From Suttonella indologenes (GTDB taxonomy: Bacteria > Pseudomonadota > Gammaproteobacteria > Cardiobacteriales > Cardiobacteriaceae), in assembly GCF_900460215.1 (NCBI RefSeq), contig NZ_UHIA01000004.1, forward strand, positions 814,001 through 878,000: 64,000 bases of DNA, read 5' to 3'. Made by a program: the position numbers and the translations under genes. Shown here in pieces: positions 42,740 to 52,054 of the stretch (positions are counted from its first letter, which is position 1; each line of letters starts with the position of its first letter). Below the pieces are notes generated by a model, which was not told the DNA's origin, did no database searches, and saw nothing but the letters and a program-made list of their open reading frames with translations.

Positions 42740-44947
42740 ATGCAAGCATTGCTTGAACATTTAAGCCTACTTACCCGCATACACGGTACACCTGTATCTG
42801 CGATTACCTTGGCAAGCCTTACCCCGCGCGATAATGCGGGGGATTATGATTACAAAGTCTTGGCAGAAGAATTAAAACATCAGGGCTTTGATAATTCATT
42901 ACGCCAAGCGCCTTTGAAAAAAATTCATAATCTGACCTTGCCGGCAGTCATTTTACTGCGCGACGAGCAAGCCGCCGTATTAAAACGCATTGATACGCAG
43001 AGCGAAACCGCTGTGATTGAAATGAACGGTTTTGGCGATCAAACGGTAACCTTAAAAGAACTTGACGAGCAATATTTGGGCTATGTCTGGCATTTAAAAC
43101 CTAAAACAGAAGCCGATACCCGTTCCGAACTGCCGGAATACGATTTGCCTAAAGGTTGGTTTTGGCGGGTGATTTTCCGTTTCCGCAAATATTATTATCA
43201 AGTCATTATTGCGACTTTCGTGATTAACTTTTTGGCATTGGTCAGCTCCTTATATGTGATGAATGTCTATAACCGCGTGATTCCGAATAAGACTTATGAA
43301 ACCTTATGGGCATTGAGCATCGGCGTGGTTCTGGCGATTATTTTTGAGTTTATTGCCAAATTGATACGCGGACATTTAACTGATATTGCGGGAAAAAAAG
43401 CGGATTTAATCATTTCCTCGGCCTTATTTCGTCGCGTCTTGCAGCTTAAAATGAAAGATAAGCCTGTTTCTTCAGGCTCTTATGCAAACAATCTGCGCGA
43501 TTTCGAATCGGTGCGTGATTTTATGACCTCCGCCAGCCTCTTGGCATTTGTCGATTTGCCTTTCTTTTTCCTTTTCATCTTCGTGATGTATATGGTTGCC
43601 GGCCCTTTGGCGATTGTGCCGACCTTGGTCATGCCCTTGGTCGTGATTGTAGGTATGTTTGCGCAGATTCCTTTGGCGCGTTCGATTAACGAATCGATGC
43701 GTGAATCTTCACAGCGCCAAGGTCTGGCGGTTGAAGCCATTGAAGGAGTGGAAACCTTAAAAGCCAACAATGCTTTCTCTTGGGCGCAGAAACGTTGGGA
43801 CAATTACACCGCCAAAACGGCAGCATCCAATATTAAAACCAAAGATTACAGCATGATGGTAACGAGTTTCTCTACCGCCATGCAGCAATTGAATACCGTC
43901 GGTTTGGTTTTGTGGGGAACCTATTTGATTAATCATCCCGTGCAAGAAAATCGCATTTCGATGGGCGCTTTGATTGCTTGTGTGATTTTATCGGGACGTG
44001 CTTTAGCGCCGATCGCGCAAATTGCCGGCTTAGCCGTGCGCTTCCAGCAAGCCAGAATGGCTTTGCGCGGCGTTAACGGCATTGCGGAACGCCCGATTGA
44101 GCGCAGTCCGGATCGCCAATACATCACCCTTGATCATGTGCGCGGCGATATTCTCATGGATAAATGCCAATTCGCTTATGCCCAAGATACACGCAAAGCC
44201 TTGGCTAATGTGACGGTGCAAATTCGTGCCGGCGAAAAAATAGCGATTTTAGGACGTATCGGCAGCGGCAAATCTACGCTCTTAAAATTATTAACCGGTT
44301 TGTATGAGCAGCAAGAAGGCATGATTAGTCTTGACGGCGTGGATATCCGTCAGATTGACCCGTATTTCCTGCGTCATAATGTTGCCTTGCTGGGACAATC
44401 GCCGCGCCTATTTTTAGGCAGTTTGCGCGAAAACCTCGATATGGCACGCGCAGACGGATTTTTCTCCGACGAACGCCTGATTCATGCCTTGCAGCGTTTC
44501 GGCTTGGCACGCATTATTCAAAATCATCCGATGGGCTTGGATATGCCGATCGGTGAAGACGGCGCCGGTTTGTCGGGCGGTCAAAAACAAATCGTGGCAT
44601 TGGCACGCCTGACTTTGAAAGACCCTTCGGTAGTGCTCTTAGACGAGCCGACCAGCGGGCTTGATCAAAACACCGAAATGCAGGTGCTTGCGGCTTTGCG
44701 CGAATGGATTGGCAATAAAACGATGATAGTAGTCACGCATCGTCCGCAATTATTGGATTTGGTTGACCGCATCATTGTGATGGAGCAGGGGCAGATTGTT
44801 ATGGACGGTCCGAAAGCAGCCGTCTTGGCGCAATTATCCGGTAAAGCACCGCCGCCTCAGCAGGCCCAACATCCTGCCGCAGCACATAATAATACCGTCA
44901 AATTAGCTGACGTACCGGTACAGCGTCGTCCGCAAGAAAATATCTAA
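42740..44947 (+). CDS. Type I secretion ABC transporter, LapB/RtxB-like
   Basis: 735-aa inner-membrane exporter. Residues 1-~125 form a peptidase C39-like domain, but the catalytic Cys position is not Cys (LLTRIHGTPVS); such degenerate domains bind rather than cut the cargo, as in RTX exporters. The transmembrane domain spans ~155-435. The nucleotide-binding domain has Walker A GRIGSGKSTLLKLLTGL (about 504), ABC signature LSGGQKQIVALARL (about 611) and Walker B SVVLLDEPTSGLDQ. Expected cargo is an RTX protein with a C-terminal uncleaved signal; one candidate is encoded at 62617-64000. Confidence 0.9.
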   Translation: MQALLEHLSLLTRIHGTPVSAITLASLTPRDNAGDYDYKVLAEELKHQGFDNSLRQAPLKKIHNLTLPAVILLRDEQAAVLKRIDTQSETAVIEMNGFGDQTVTLKELDEQYLGYVWHLKPKTEADTRSELPEYDLPKGWFWRVIFRFRKYYYQVIIATFVINFLALVSSLYVMNVYNRVIPNKTYETLWALSIGVVLAIIFEFIAKLIRGHLTDIAGKKADLIISSALFRRVLQLKMKDKPVSSGSYANNLRDFESVRDFMTSASLLAFVDLPFFFLFIFVMYMVAGPLAIVPTLVMPLVVIVGMFAQIPLARSINESMRESSQRQGLAVEAIEGVETLKANNAFSWAQKRWDNYTAKTAASNIKTKDYSMMVTSFSTAMQQLNTVGLVLWGTYLINHPVQENRISMGALIACVILSGRALAPIAQIAGLAVRFQQARMALRGVNGIAERPIERSPDRQYITLDHVRGDILMDKCQFAYAQDTRKALANVTVQIRAGEKIAILGRIGSGKSTLLKLLTGLYEQQEGMISLDGVDIRQIDPYFLRHNVALLGQSPRLFLGSLRENLDMARADGFFSDERLIHALQRFGLARIIQNHPMGLDMPIGEDGAGLSGGQKQIVALARLTLKDPSVVLLDEPTSGLDQNTEMQVLAALREWIGNKTMIVVTHRPQLLDLVDRIIVMEQGQIVMDGPKAAVLAQLSGKAPPPQQAQHPAAAHNNTVKLADVPVQRRPQENI

Positions 44948-44958
44948 AGGCATTACCT

Positions 44959-46182
44959 ATGGCAAGAAAAGATAAACTGAGCAAACGCGATTTAAAACTC
45001 GTTAACGACCTCAATGCCGCCATGCAGGAAGAGACCCATTACGGTTTATGGCTTGGCGTATTGTTGATTACCAGTTTAATGATTGTGTTTATTTACTGGG
45101 CGTATAACAGCGAGCTGGAAGAAGTGACGGTCGGGCAAGGTTCGGTAATTCCAAGTTCGCGTCAGCAAATGGTGCAAAGCCTTGACGGCGGGATTTTAAA
45201 ATCGCTTGAAGTGCGCGAAGGGCAGTCCGTGAAACGCGGCGATGTCTTAGTCACCCTTGACGATACCCGCTATTCCGCGATTTTAGCGGAAAGCAAGGCA
45301 AAAATGCTGAATTTGGAAGCCATGACGGCGCGTTATTCGGCGGAAGCTTACGGCACGCCTTTGCAATTTCCCGATAATGTCAGCGAAGAATTGCGTAATC
45401 GCGAAACCATTGCTTATAAGGCGCGCAAAAAAGCCTTGGAAGAAACCTTAAGCGGTCTGCACAAATCTAAGCAGATTTTAGACGAGCAAATCCGTCGCAC
45501 GGCGGCAATGGTGCAGCGCGGTGTATCTTCAGAGATCGAATTACTGCGTATGCAGCAGCAATCTACCGATATTACCTTGAAAATCAATGAAACGCAGAAC
45601 AAATACACTACCGATGCCAATGATAATTTGGTACGCACCGCCGCAGAATTGGCACAAGCACGCGAAAACGTTGCGAAAAATGCCGACCCTGTGGCAAGAG
45701 CGGTGATTTATTCGCCTGTGGACGGTATCGTCAATAATATTAAATTCAATACCATCGGCGGAGTTATCCGCGCCGGCGAAGATATTATGGAAATCGTGCC
45801 GATAGGGGAAAATTTATTGGTGCAAGCCTATATCCGTCCGCAAGACGTGGCGTTTATCCGTCCGGGACAAGAAGCGGTCGTCAAACTCAGTGCCTATGAT
45901 TATTCCGTTTATGGTGGCTTGGAAGGGGTTGTTACTTTGATTAGCCCCGATACCTTGCAAGACGATCGTCGTCCCAGTCAGCTGAATTTGAATGCTAACG
46001 AGTCCTACTACCGCGTATTGGTGGAAACCAATGACAGCAAACTGACCGATAGAAACGGCGAGCCCTTGGAAATTATTCCCGGCATGGTGGCGACGGTAGA
46101 TATTAAAACAGGCAAGAAAAGCGTCTTTGATTATCTTACCCGTCCTGTTACCCGTATGAAGCAGGCGTTTAGAGAACGTTAG
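44959..46182 (+). CDS. Type I secretion membrane-fusion protein, HlyD/LapC-like
   Basis: 407 aa linking the ABC exporter to the outer-membrane channel. One N-terminal membrane helix at ~30-48 (LWLGVLLITSLMIVFIYWAY). The lipoyl/barrel-sandwich domain is split around a coiled-coil hairpin (LEAMTARYSAE...NLVRTAAELAQARENVAK). The second half-motif is VDGIVNNIKFNTIGGVIRAGED, then a beta-barrel with GMVATVDIKTGKKSV. Starts 11 bases after the ATPase gene. A MITE follows 11 bases after the stop, so any original downstream gene or terminator has been displaced. Confidence 0.9.
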   Translation: MARKDKLSKRDLKLVNDLNAAMQEETHYGLWLGVLLITSLMIVFIYWAYNSELEEVTVGQGSVIPSSRQQMVQSLDGGILKSLEVREGQSVKRGDVLVTLDDTRYSAILAESKAKMLNLEAMTARYSAEAYGTPLQFPDNVSEELRNRETIAYKARKKALEETLSGLHKSKQILDEQIRRTAAMVQRGVSSEIELLRMQQQSTDITLKINETQNKYTTDANDNLVRTAAELAQARENVAKNADPVARAVIYSPVDGIVNNIKFNTIGGVIRAGEDIMEIVPIGENLLVQAYIRPQDVAFIRPGQEAVVKLSAYDYSVYGGLEGVVTLISPDTLQDDRRPSQLNLNANESYYRVLVETNDSKLTDRNGEPLEIIPGMVATVDIKTGKKSVFDYLTRPVTRMKQAFRER

Positions 46183-46193
46183 AACACGATTGA

Positions 46194-46302
46194 TATAGTC
46201 GGAGAAGTGAAAAAGTAGTACAAGGCGGCGAGCCGCAGACAGTACAAGAACATACGGCAAGGCGAGCCAACGCCGTAATACTTTTTCAATTCTTTGACTA
46301 TA
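46194..46302 (+). mobile_element. 109-bp MITE, TATAGTC family (copy 8)
   Basis: Complete ends. Directly downstream of the secretion operon. Confidence 0.9.
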
Positions 46303-46365
46303 GTCAGAAAAATGGGACGTGCAAGGCTAGGCAATACCGAATACTCTTTCAATCTCTTGATTATA
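46299..46365 (+). mobile_element. 67-bp degenerate MITE, TATAGTC family (copy 9), sharing TATA with copy 8
   Basis: Reads TATAGTCAGAAAAATGGGAC, then GTGCAAGGCTAGGCAATACC, and ends TCTTTCAATCTCTTGATTATA. It resembles the 60-bp deleted form at 24314 with extra mutations. Probably an old insertion into, or next to, the TA of its neighbour. Confidence 0.6.
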
Positions 46366-46371
46366 GAAAAT

Positions 46372-46402
46372 AAAAAAGGTATCGCTTACGATACCTTTTT
46401 TA
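46372..46402. terminator. Bidirectional hairpin terminator
   Basis: AAAAAAGGTATCG / CGATACCTTTTTT with a CTTA loop. Positioned between the secretion operon and the convergent NERD-helicase gene. 46403-46517 holds no gene. Confidence 0.85.
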
Positions 46403-46517
46403 TTTTCGATAAAGCAGAGATTGACAGCCCTATCATGACCGCTAATCTGCTTAGGTCTTTCAAAACCGAATTTTTATAAAAATCTCCGGTTTTTGATTGT
46501 AACTCGGAATTTTGTTG

Positions 46518-48335
46518 TTATGAAAGAAGCCGGGTAAAAGTGTTTTCCCGCGCGGCAGTCACGCAGAGGTGGGTTTGGGCACGAGTAAATCCGACGTAAA
46601 GCAGACGTGCGGAAGTTTGTTGCTGCTCTTCGTCTATATCGGGCAAGGTGTTAATGCCACTCACGATTACGCGAGGGAATTCGCCGCCTTTGCTGCTGTG
46701 GATGGTACATAGCAGCAAGGTATCGGGAGTGGGGCGGTATGCAGTGCGTTCTTCTGTCGTTACCGGATTTTCCAGTGGAATACCGGCGCTGCGGAGTTTG
46801 TTCGCCAGTTCTATTCCTTGCTTTTTACTGTAATACAGCACAGCGATATCTCCCCAAGCTGCACCATCTTTATGCCAATTCTTTATTTTGGAGATGATTA
46901 TATTGATTTCCTGCGTGCGGTCGGTGCAGAGGCGCATTTCGGGAAGGATTCCCGTTTGTCCGCCGCTGCTTTCGCTGCCTACCACCGGAATTATATCTGT
47001 GTCATTGGATTCTTCTTTCTCATCTAAGTCGAAAATCGCATTTTGTTCATCCGGTAGCGGGGTATCGCTGAGAAAGTGATGGATGAAGCGGTTGGCGTAG
47101 CGGTGGATTTCTTCGCTGTTACGGTAGTTGGTGCGCAAAATGCGGGTACGCCCCCGCGCCATGACGCCAACAGAAGAGAGTGATACATTTCGTCCAGGAT
47201 AGAGCGTTTGTGCGCCATCGTAAAGCAAGAGTAGGTGATTTTCATCCGGGTCAGGCATACGGGTGAGAGTGCGCAACCAGTCAGCGGTTAGATCATGGCC
47301 TTCGTCAATAAGTACGCCGTGATACTGTCCGGAAGGAATGGTGTCGTCTTCTACAGCACGGCATACGGCATCCGCCAGACGATCGGGATAATAGTCTCCG
47401 TAAGGAATCGATAGTCCGTAGGCTTTTTTAAGTTTGCCGCACCAATCATGGAAATGATAGATTTCAATGCGCGGATTATCCTCTAGGCGCGATTTCAGGA
47501 TACTGGCAAGCATGATGTTGTAGCAGATTATCAGAACGGGTTTTCCCTGGGTTTCTTCCGCCAGTTTACGCGCGCGGTGTTGAAGAATTAGCGTCTTACC
47601 TGAACCGGCTACGCCGTGGATGACGCGATGTCCTCCGCCTAAATCACGTGCTACCTGCTCCTGCCGAATATCCATCACTTTAACGATATCGGGATATTCG
47701 GACTGCTTTTCGAAGAGGATGCTCTGTTTGCCGATGATAAATTCCGGATAAATATGGGCGCGGATGCGCTGGATTTGCGCCGTATCCAGCGCTACGGGGA
47801 AATGATAGGGCAACATATCGTGCAATTTGCTCAGGAAGGCATCTTGCGTTAGGCCGCCTTCTATCAGGTCTTCTTTGTACCAAGTTAATGCGGGAGGGAA
47901 GCAGTTTTCCAGTTGTTCCCGCGCCTCTTCCCGGATTTTGTCGCGCTGCCAGTTGCTCATTACGGCACCATAGCCCCAGGGAAACAGTAATTTACCTTGA
48001 TATTGCCCGTGTGCATGGCGCAAATAACGGTCTTTTTTCATACGGTCGACAAAAGGCAGGCAAGAGGTGCGTGCCTGCTCTATCGGGTGGACGGCATTAT
48101 TTATTTCCTCTGTCTCGGAAACGCGCAACCGAATGTTTTCTTTAGTCATTCCCTTTATGTTGCCCATATACCAGTCTTTGATTTCCAAGCACCATAGACC
48201 GTAGCGTGGATGGAAAATTAAAAAATCGGGATAGCGGCGTGTTTTTCCTAGTGAAGCGGTGTTGTACCAAACCAGATATTCATCATCAAGATATTTTTGC
48301 AGTAGTTCAGCAAAACGGCGTTCGCCAGCAGTCAT
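46518..48335 (-). CDS. NERD-domain UvrD-like helicase
   Basis: 605 aa. An N-terminal NERD nuclease-related domain starts TAGERRFAELLQKYLDDEYL and contains YPDFLIFHPRYGLWCLEIKDW (about residues 34-54; Asp, Glu, Lys core). The helicase has motif I VIHGVAGSGKTLILQHRA (about 242), motif II HGVLIDEGHDLTADW (about 340), motif III LLLYDGAQTLYP, motif V CTIHSSKGGEFPRVIVSG and motif VI RLLYVGFTRAQTHL. The second protein of this architecture in the window, but GC-rich and only distantly similar to 9249-11183. The DEGHD motif replaces the usual DEAQD. The gene is solitary. Confidence 0.87.
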   Translation of the reverse strand: MTAGERRFAELLQKYLDDEYLVWYNTASLGKTRRYPDFLIFHPRYGLWCLEIKDWYMGNIKGMTKENIRLRVSETEEINNAVHPIEQARTSCLPFVDRMKKDRYLRHAHGQYQGKLLFPWGYGAVMSNWQRDKIREEAREQLENCFPPALTWYKEDLIEGGLTQDAFLSKLHDMLPYHFPVALDTAQIQRIRAHIYPEFIIGKQSILFEKQSEYPDIVKVMDIRQEQVARDLGGGHRVIHGVAGSGKTLILQHRARKLAEETQGKPVLIICYNIMLASILKSRLEDNPRIEIYHFHDWCGKLKKAYGLSIPYGDYYPDRLADAVCRAVEDDTIPSGQYHGVLIDEGHDLTADWLRTLTRMPDPDENHLLLLYDGAQTLYPGRNVSLSSVGVMARGRTRILRTNYRNSEEIHRYANRFIHHFLSDTPLPDEQNAIFDLDEKEESNDTDIIPVVGSESSGGQTGILPEMRLCTDRTQEINIIISKIKNWHKDGAAWGDIAVLYYSKKQGIELANKLRSAGIPLENPVTTEERTAYRPTPDTLLLCTIHSSKGGEFPRVIVSGINTLPDIDEEQQQTSARLLYVGFTRAQTHLCVTAARENTFTRLLS

Positions 48336-48397
48336 CTTATTTTTTTCAGTGGAGTGAGAAAAGTAGCCATCGTTATATTCCTATATTTCTCTATCTA

Positions 48398-49987
48398 TTA
48401 CGCCAAATGATCCCGTGTGGCGCTAAAGACAATATCGGGAAAACGTTCTTGCGTCAGTTGTAAATTAACGCGGCTGGGCGCGACATAGACCAATTGACCG
48501 TAGTGGTCGTGTGCCAAATTGGCTTGGTTTTTATCGATGAATTGCTTTAAGGCTTTATCATTCGGCGCTTCAATCCAGCGCGCGGTAGAAACATTAACGC
48601 CTTCAAATTGGCAGCTCACATTATATTCGGTCGTCAGCCTTTGCTGTACCACATCAAATTGCAATACGCCTACCGCGCCGAGAATCAAATCATTGCCGAT
48701 CATGGGCTTGAAAAATTGCGTTGCGCCTTCTTCGCAGAGCTGTTCCAAGCCTTTGAGCAGGGCTTTCATTTTCAGCGGATCTTTGAGGCGCACGCGGCGG
48801 AACAGCTCGGGTGCAAAATCCGGAATGCCTGTGAATTGCAGATCTTCGCCCTCGGTAAAGGTATCGCCGATGCGGATTGTGCCGTGATTGTGAATGCCGA
48901 TGATGTCGCCGGCAAGGGCTTTTTCGGCATGATCGCGTTCGGCGGCTAAAAAAGTCAGCGCATCGGGGATTTTGACATCACGGGCAAGGCGTACTTGGCG
49001 CAATTTCATACCGGGGCTGAATTCGCCGGAATTGATGCGCATAAAAGCAATGCGGTCGCGGTGTTTGGGATCCATATTTGCTTGAATTTTAAACACAAAA
49101 CCGGTAAATTTCGCCTCTTCGGGCTGCACGGCGCGCGAGGTTGCCTGATGCGGCAAAGGCGAGGGAGCATAGTCGGCAAAATCGCTGAGCATTTCGTTGA
49201 CGCCGAAATTGCTAATTGCAGAGCCGAAATATACCGGCGTCAGTTCGCCTTTGAGATAGGCTTCGCGCTCAAAGGGATTGCTGGCTTCGCGCAGTAATTC
49301 GACTTCCGCGCGAAAATCATCAATCATCTCCGGCAATAATTCATCAAGGCGCGGATTGTCCAATCCCTGTACTTCTTCGCCGTTATTAATTAGCGCGCCT
49401 TTGCCCGGCTCGTAAAAATAGACGGTGTCGCGCAGCAAATGGTAAACGCCTTTTAAATTGCGCCCCATACCGATCGGCCAAGTTACCGGTGCGCAACGGA
49501 TTTTCAGCACGCTTTCCACTTCGTCCATCAATTCCATGGGATCGCGCCCTTCGCGGTCGAGCTTGTTTATAAAGGTAAAAATCGGCGTATCGCGCAGGCG
49601 GCAGACTTCCATGAGTTTAATCGTGCGTTCTTCAACGCCTTTGGCGCAGTCGATGACCATCAAGGCGCTGTCCACGGCGGTTAAGGTGCGGTAGGTATCT
49701 TCCGAAAAATCTTCATGCCCCGGTGTGTCCAAGAGATTGATAACCTTGCCGTTGTAGGGGAACTGCATGACCGATGAGGTTACGGAAATACCGCGTTCCT
49801 GCTCCATTTTCATCCAGTCGGAAGTGGCGTGGCGCGCGGCTTTGCGTCCTTTAACAGTGCCAGCCATCTGAATGGCGCCGCCAAAAAGCAGCAATTTTTC
49901 GGTTAGCGTGGTTTTGCCGGCATCAGGGTGGCTGATAATGGCAAAAGTGCGGCGGTCGCGCCAGTCATTAGAAAGTAATTCGCTCAT
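48398..49987 (-). CDS. prfC: Peptide chain release factor 3
   Basis: 529-aa translational GTPase (E. coli 529) that removes RF1/RF2 from the ribosome after termination. G1 ISHPDAGKTTLTEKLLLFGG, the G2-containing RGISVTSSVMQF, G3 LLDTPGHEDFSED, G4 TFINKLDREGRDP and the RF3-specific C-terminal domain with PMIGNDLILGAVGVLQFDVV. Convergent or codirectional neighbours are unrelated. No frame defect. Confidence 0.97.
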   Translation of the reverse strand: MSELLSNDWRDRRTFAIISHPDAGKTTLTEKLLLFGGAIQMAGTVKGRKAARHATSDWMKMEQERGISVTSSVMQFPYNGKVINLLDTPGHEDFSEDTYRTLTAVDSALMVIDCAKGVEERTIKLMEVCRLRDTPIFTFINKLDREGRDPMELMDEVESVLKIRCAPVTWPIGMGRNLKGVYHLLRDTVYFYEPGKGALINNGEEVQGLDNPRLDELLPEMIDDFRAEVELLREASNPFEREAYLKGELTPVYFGSAISNFGVNEMLSDFADYAPSPLPHQATSRAVQPEEAKFTGFVFKIQANMDPKHRDRIAFMRINSGEFSPGMKLRQVRLARDVKIPDALTFLAAERDHAEKALAGDIIGIHNHGTIRIGDTFTEGEDLQFTGIPDFAPELFRRVRLKDPLKMKALLKGLEQLCEEGATQFFKPMIGNDLILGAVGVLQFDVVQQRLTTEYNVSCQFEGVNVSTARWIEAPNDKALKQFIDKNQANLAHDHYGQLVYVAPSRVNLQLTQERFPDIVFSATRDHLA

Positions 49988-50029
49988 AAATCATGTGTTC
50001 AAGATTAGAAAGGCGCGGATTTTAACATA

Positions 50030-50803
50030 TTATTGGCTTATTGGCTGTGTGTGGCGGCAGTGCGGAAAACGCGAGCAGCCGTAAAAATACTGACCGGTAA
50101 ATTCTCCTTTTTTCGCGGTTATTTCCAGCATTTTTGCGCCGCATTTCGGGCAGCGAGGCGTGCGGTGTAATTGCTCGATATGTTGTTGCAGATTGTCTGC
50201 GTTATTTTCTAATCTGGCATGTTGCAAGCGGGCAATTAAGGACGGAATTTCCTTTTCTTCGAATAGAATTTCTTTTTTCTGTTCGTATAAGGCGGCATAA
50301 GCGGATTTGCCGCAATAAACTTGATTTGGAATATCCGTTTTGAATTCCGCATCTCCGATAAAAACAACGGCAGAATGGATTTTTTCTCTCGGAATGGCTA
50401 AGAGATCGGCAATCGCCTGACAATGTTTGTAATTTTGATGCAGCGGATTTTGAAAGCGGTATTTTTTTCCATTAGGAAAGGTTTGCGTCCATTGTCTTTC
50501 TCGTTCTTGGGCAAATATCCAGCCTGATTTGTTTTTGGTTTCCACGACAAATACGCCGTATATGGAAATGACGATGTGATCGATTTGCGTGCTTTCGCCG
50601 TTTGGCAGTTTTAGTAAAACATCATCAAAATCATGATAATCAGCGCCTAAATTCCAGTCATGAATGCCCTGTACGCGTCTTTCGCCTAATCTGCCTTTTT
50701 CTTGCGCATGGATTTTTTTCTTTTCTTCCGTACCTGATGTGGCGCTGAACAGTAGCGCTAAGCAGATAATGACGATAAGTAAAACGATGAATAATATTTC
50801 CAT
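50030..50803 (-). CDS. NERD-domain protein with C-terminal topoisomerase-type zinc finger
   Basis: 257 aa. A single N-terminal membrane helix (EILFIVLLIVIICLALLFSA). Then a NERD domain with GERRVQGIHDW, TQIDHIVISIYGVFVVETKN (Asp-x(n)-Glu-x-Lys core, about residues 70-92) and FQNPLHQNYKHCQAI. The C-terminal zinc ribbon CPKCGAKMLEI...YGCSRFPHC has four Cys. This is a widespread architecture of unknown role, presumed to process or bind DNA at the membrane. It ends about 40 bases from prfC and lies 11 bases downstream of rsxE, where many gammaproteobacteria carry nth. Confidence 0.85.
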   Translation of the reverse strand: MEILFIVLLIVIICLALLFSATSGTEEKKKIHAQEKGRLGERRVQGIHDWNLGADYHDFDDVLLKLPNGESTQIDHIVISIYGVFVVETKNKSGWIFAQERERQWTQTFPNGKKYRFQNPLHQNYKHCQAIADLLAIPREKIHSAVVFIGDAEFKTDIPNQVYCGKSAYAALYEQKKEILFEEKEIPSLIARLQHARLENNADNLQQHIEQLHRTPRCPKCGAKMLEITAKKGEFTGQYFYGCSRFPHCRHTQPISQ

Positions 50804-50814
50804 GAAAATATGCT

Positions 50815-51465
50815 TTAATCTTTTTTGTTTTTTAATAAATTATCCGCCGCTTGTTTGCCGGCGACTAAAAAACCGTAGCAGATAAAGGCGCCGGCAGGCA
50901 GGGCGGCGAGTATCATGCCGTTGTCTATTTTAATGACTTGAATGCGCCAGTCTGCCGCGTCATCGCCGAAAATAAGATGCGCGCCGCTAAACAAGGTGCC
51001 TTGGGCGAGGATTTCGCGAATGGCGCCGAGCAGCAGCAGGATAAGGGCAAAGCCGATGCCCATAAAGAGTCCGTCAAGGGCGGCGTATTTGACGGTGTTT
51101 TTCACGGCATAGGCTTCGGCGCGCGCGATAATCACGCAGTTGGTAACAATTAGGGAAAGGTAGATGCCCAGACTTTGATAGAGCGGATAGGCAAAGGCTT
51201 GAATCAGGATTTCGCAGAGGGTAACGGCGCTGGCAATCAGTAGCACAAAGACGGGAATGCGGATTTCATTGCGCAAAAAGCCGCGCGTAAGCGAGACGAG
51301 GCTGTTGGATAGAGTTAGTACGAAAATGGTGGCGATGCCGAGCCCCAGCGCATTGATGAAGGTGTTGGAAACGGCGAGCAGGGGGCAGAGTCCGAGGATT
51401 TGCACCAATGCGGGGTTATTGTCCCAGAGTCCGTTTTTCAGCAGTTTGCGGCTTTCAGCGTCCAT
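50815..51465 (-). CDS. rsxE: Rsx/Rnf electron transport complex subunit E
   Basis: 216-aa integral membrane subunit with six helices. Motifs LLKNGLWDNNPALVQILGLCPLLAVSNT and NCVIIARAEAYAVKN are conserved in RsxE/RnfE and paired with RsxA. Last gene of rsxABCDGE; its start overlaps the rsxG stop by 11 bases. The complex moves electrons between NADH and ferredoxin-type acceptors coupled to ion transport, or (Rsx) keeps SoxR reduced. Confidence 0.95.
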   Translation of the reverse strand: MDAESRKLLKNGLWDNNPALVQILGLCPLLAVSNTFINALGLGIATIFVLTLSNSLVSLTRGFLRNEIRIPVFVLLIASAVTLCEILIQAFAYPLYQSLGIYLSLIVTNCVIIARAEAYAVKNTVKYAALDGLFMGIGFALILLLLGAIREILAQGTLFSGAHLIFGDDAADWRIQVIKIDNGMILAALPAGAFICYGFLVAGKQAADNLLKNKKD

Positions 51466-52054
51466 GATGATTCTCCTGATGGTCTTGCCAGTCTTGCAGG
51501 GTTTTGCCGACTAATTCGGTGACGGCGCGCGGGGTGATGGTCGCGCCGGTAAAGGCATCGAAATCGCCGCCGTCTTTTTTGACTTGAAAGCGGCGGCTTT
51601 GCAGGCTGTGTCCGCGGAAATCTTCGATCCATGCGCTGACGCGGCGTTCGATTTTATCGCCCAGTCCGGGGGTTTCTTTATGGTTTAAGACGCGGACGCC
51701 CAGCAGTTGGCGATTGTCCGGAGCGATACCGATCAGCACGCCGATATAGCCGTTGTAGCCTTTGAGAGTGTAGGTGCTGATGAAGTTTGCCAACAGGCGC
51801 TCGCCGTCTTTGGCTTGATAGAGGGTAACGGGAATGCCGCCGAGGTTGAGACTTTGGACATTATGCAACAGATCGGCATTGAGGGGCTGCGCCGTGTAGA
51901 TTTCGGCAAAGGTGCCGAGCAGGTGTTGTTCTTTTTGCGCGGCAATGCGTCCGCTAAAGGTGAGATAGGCGAGAGAGAGCAGGCTGATGCAGACGGCGGC
52001 AAAGCTGCTGAGGCGGAACATGGCGCGGCGGGAGTCGGTATTTAAGAGCAGCAT
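51455..52054 (-). CDS. rsxG: Rsx/Rnf complex subunit G
   Basis: 199 aa. One N-terminal helix (SSFAAVCISLLSLAYLTFSG) and a periplasmic flavin-binding domain. The covalent-FMN motif is DAFTGATITPRAV, where the second Thr of TGAT is the attachment residue. GYNGYIGVLIGI and ETPGLGDKIE are family markers. ATG 52054 overlaps the rsxD stop by one base (TAATG); a longer open frame to 52372 is only the rsxD shadow. Confidence 0.94.
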   Translation of the reverse strand: MLLLNTDSRRAMFRLSSFAAVCISLLSLAYLTFSGRIAAQKEQHLLGTFAEIYTAQPLNADLLHNVQSLNLGGIPVTLYQAKDGERLLANFISTYTLKGYNGYIGVLIGIAPDNRQLLGVRVLNHKETPGLGDKIERRVSAWIEDFRGHSLQSRRFQVKKDGGDFDAFTGATITPRAVTELVGKTLQDWQDHQENHHGR

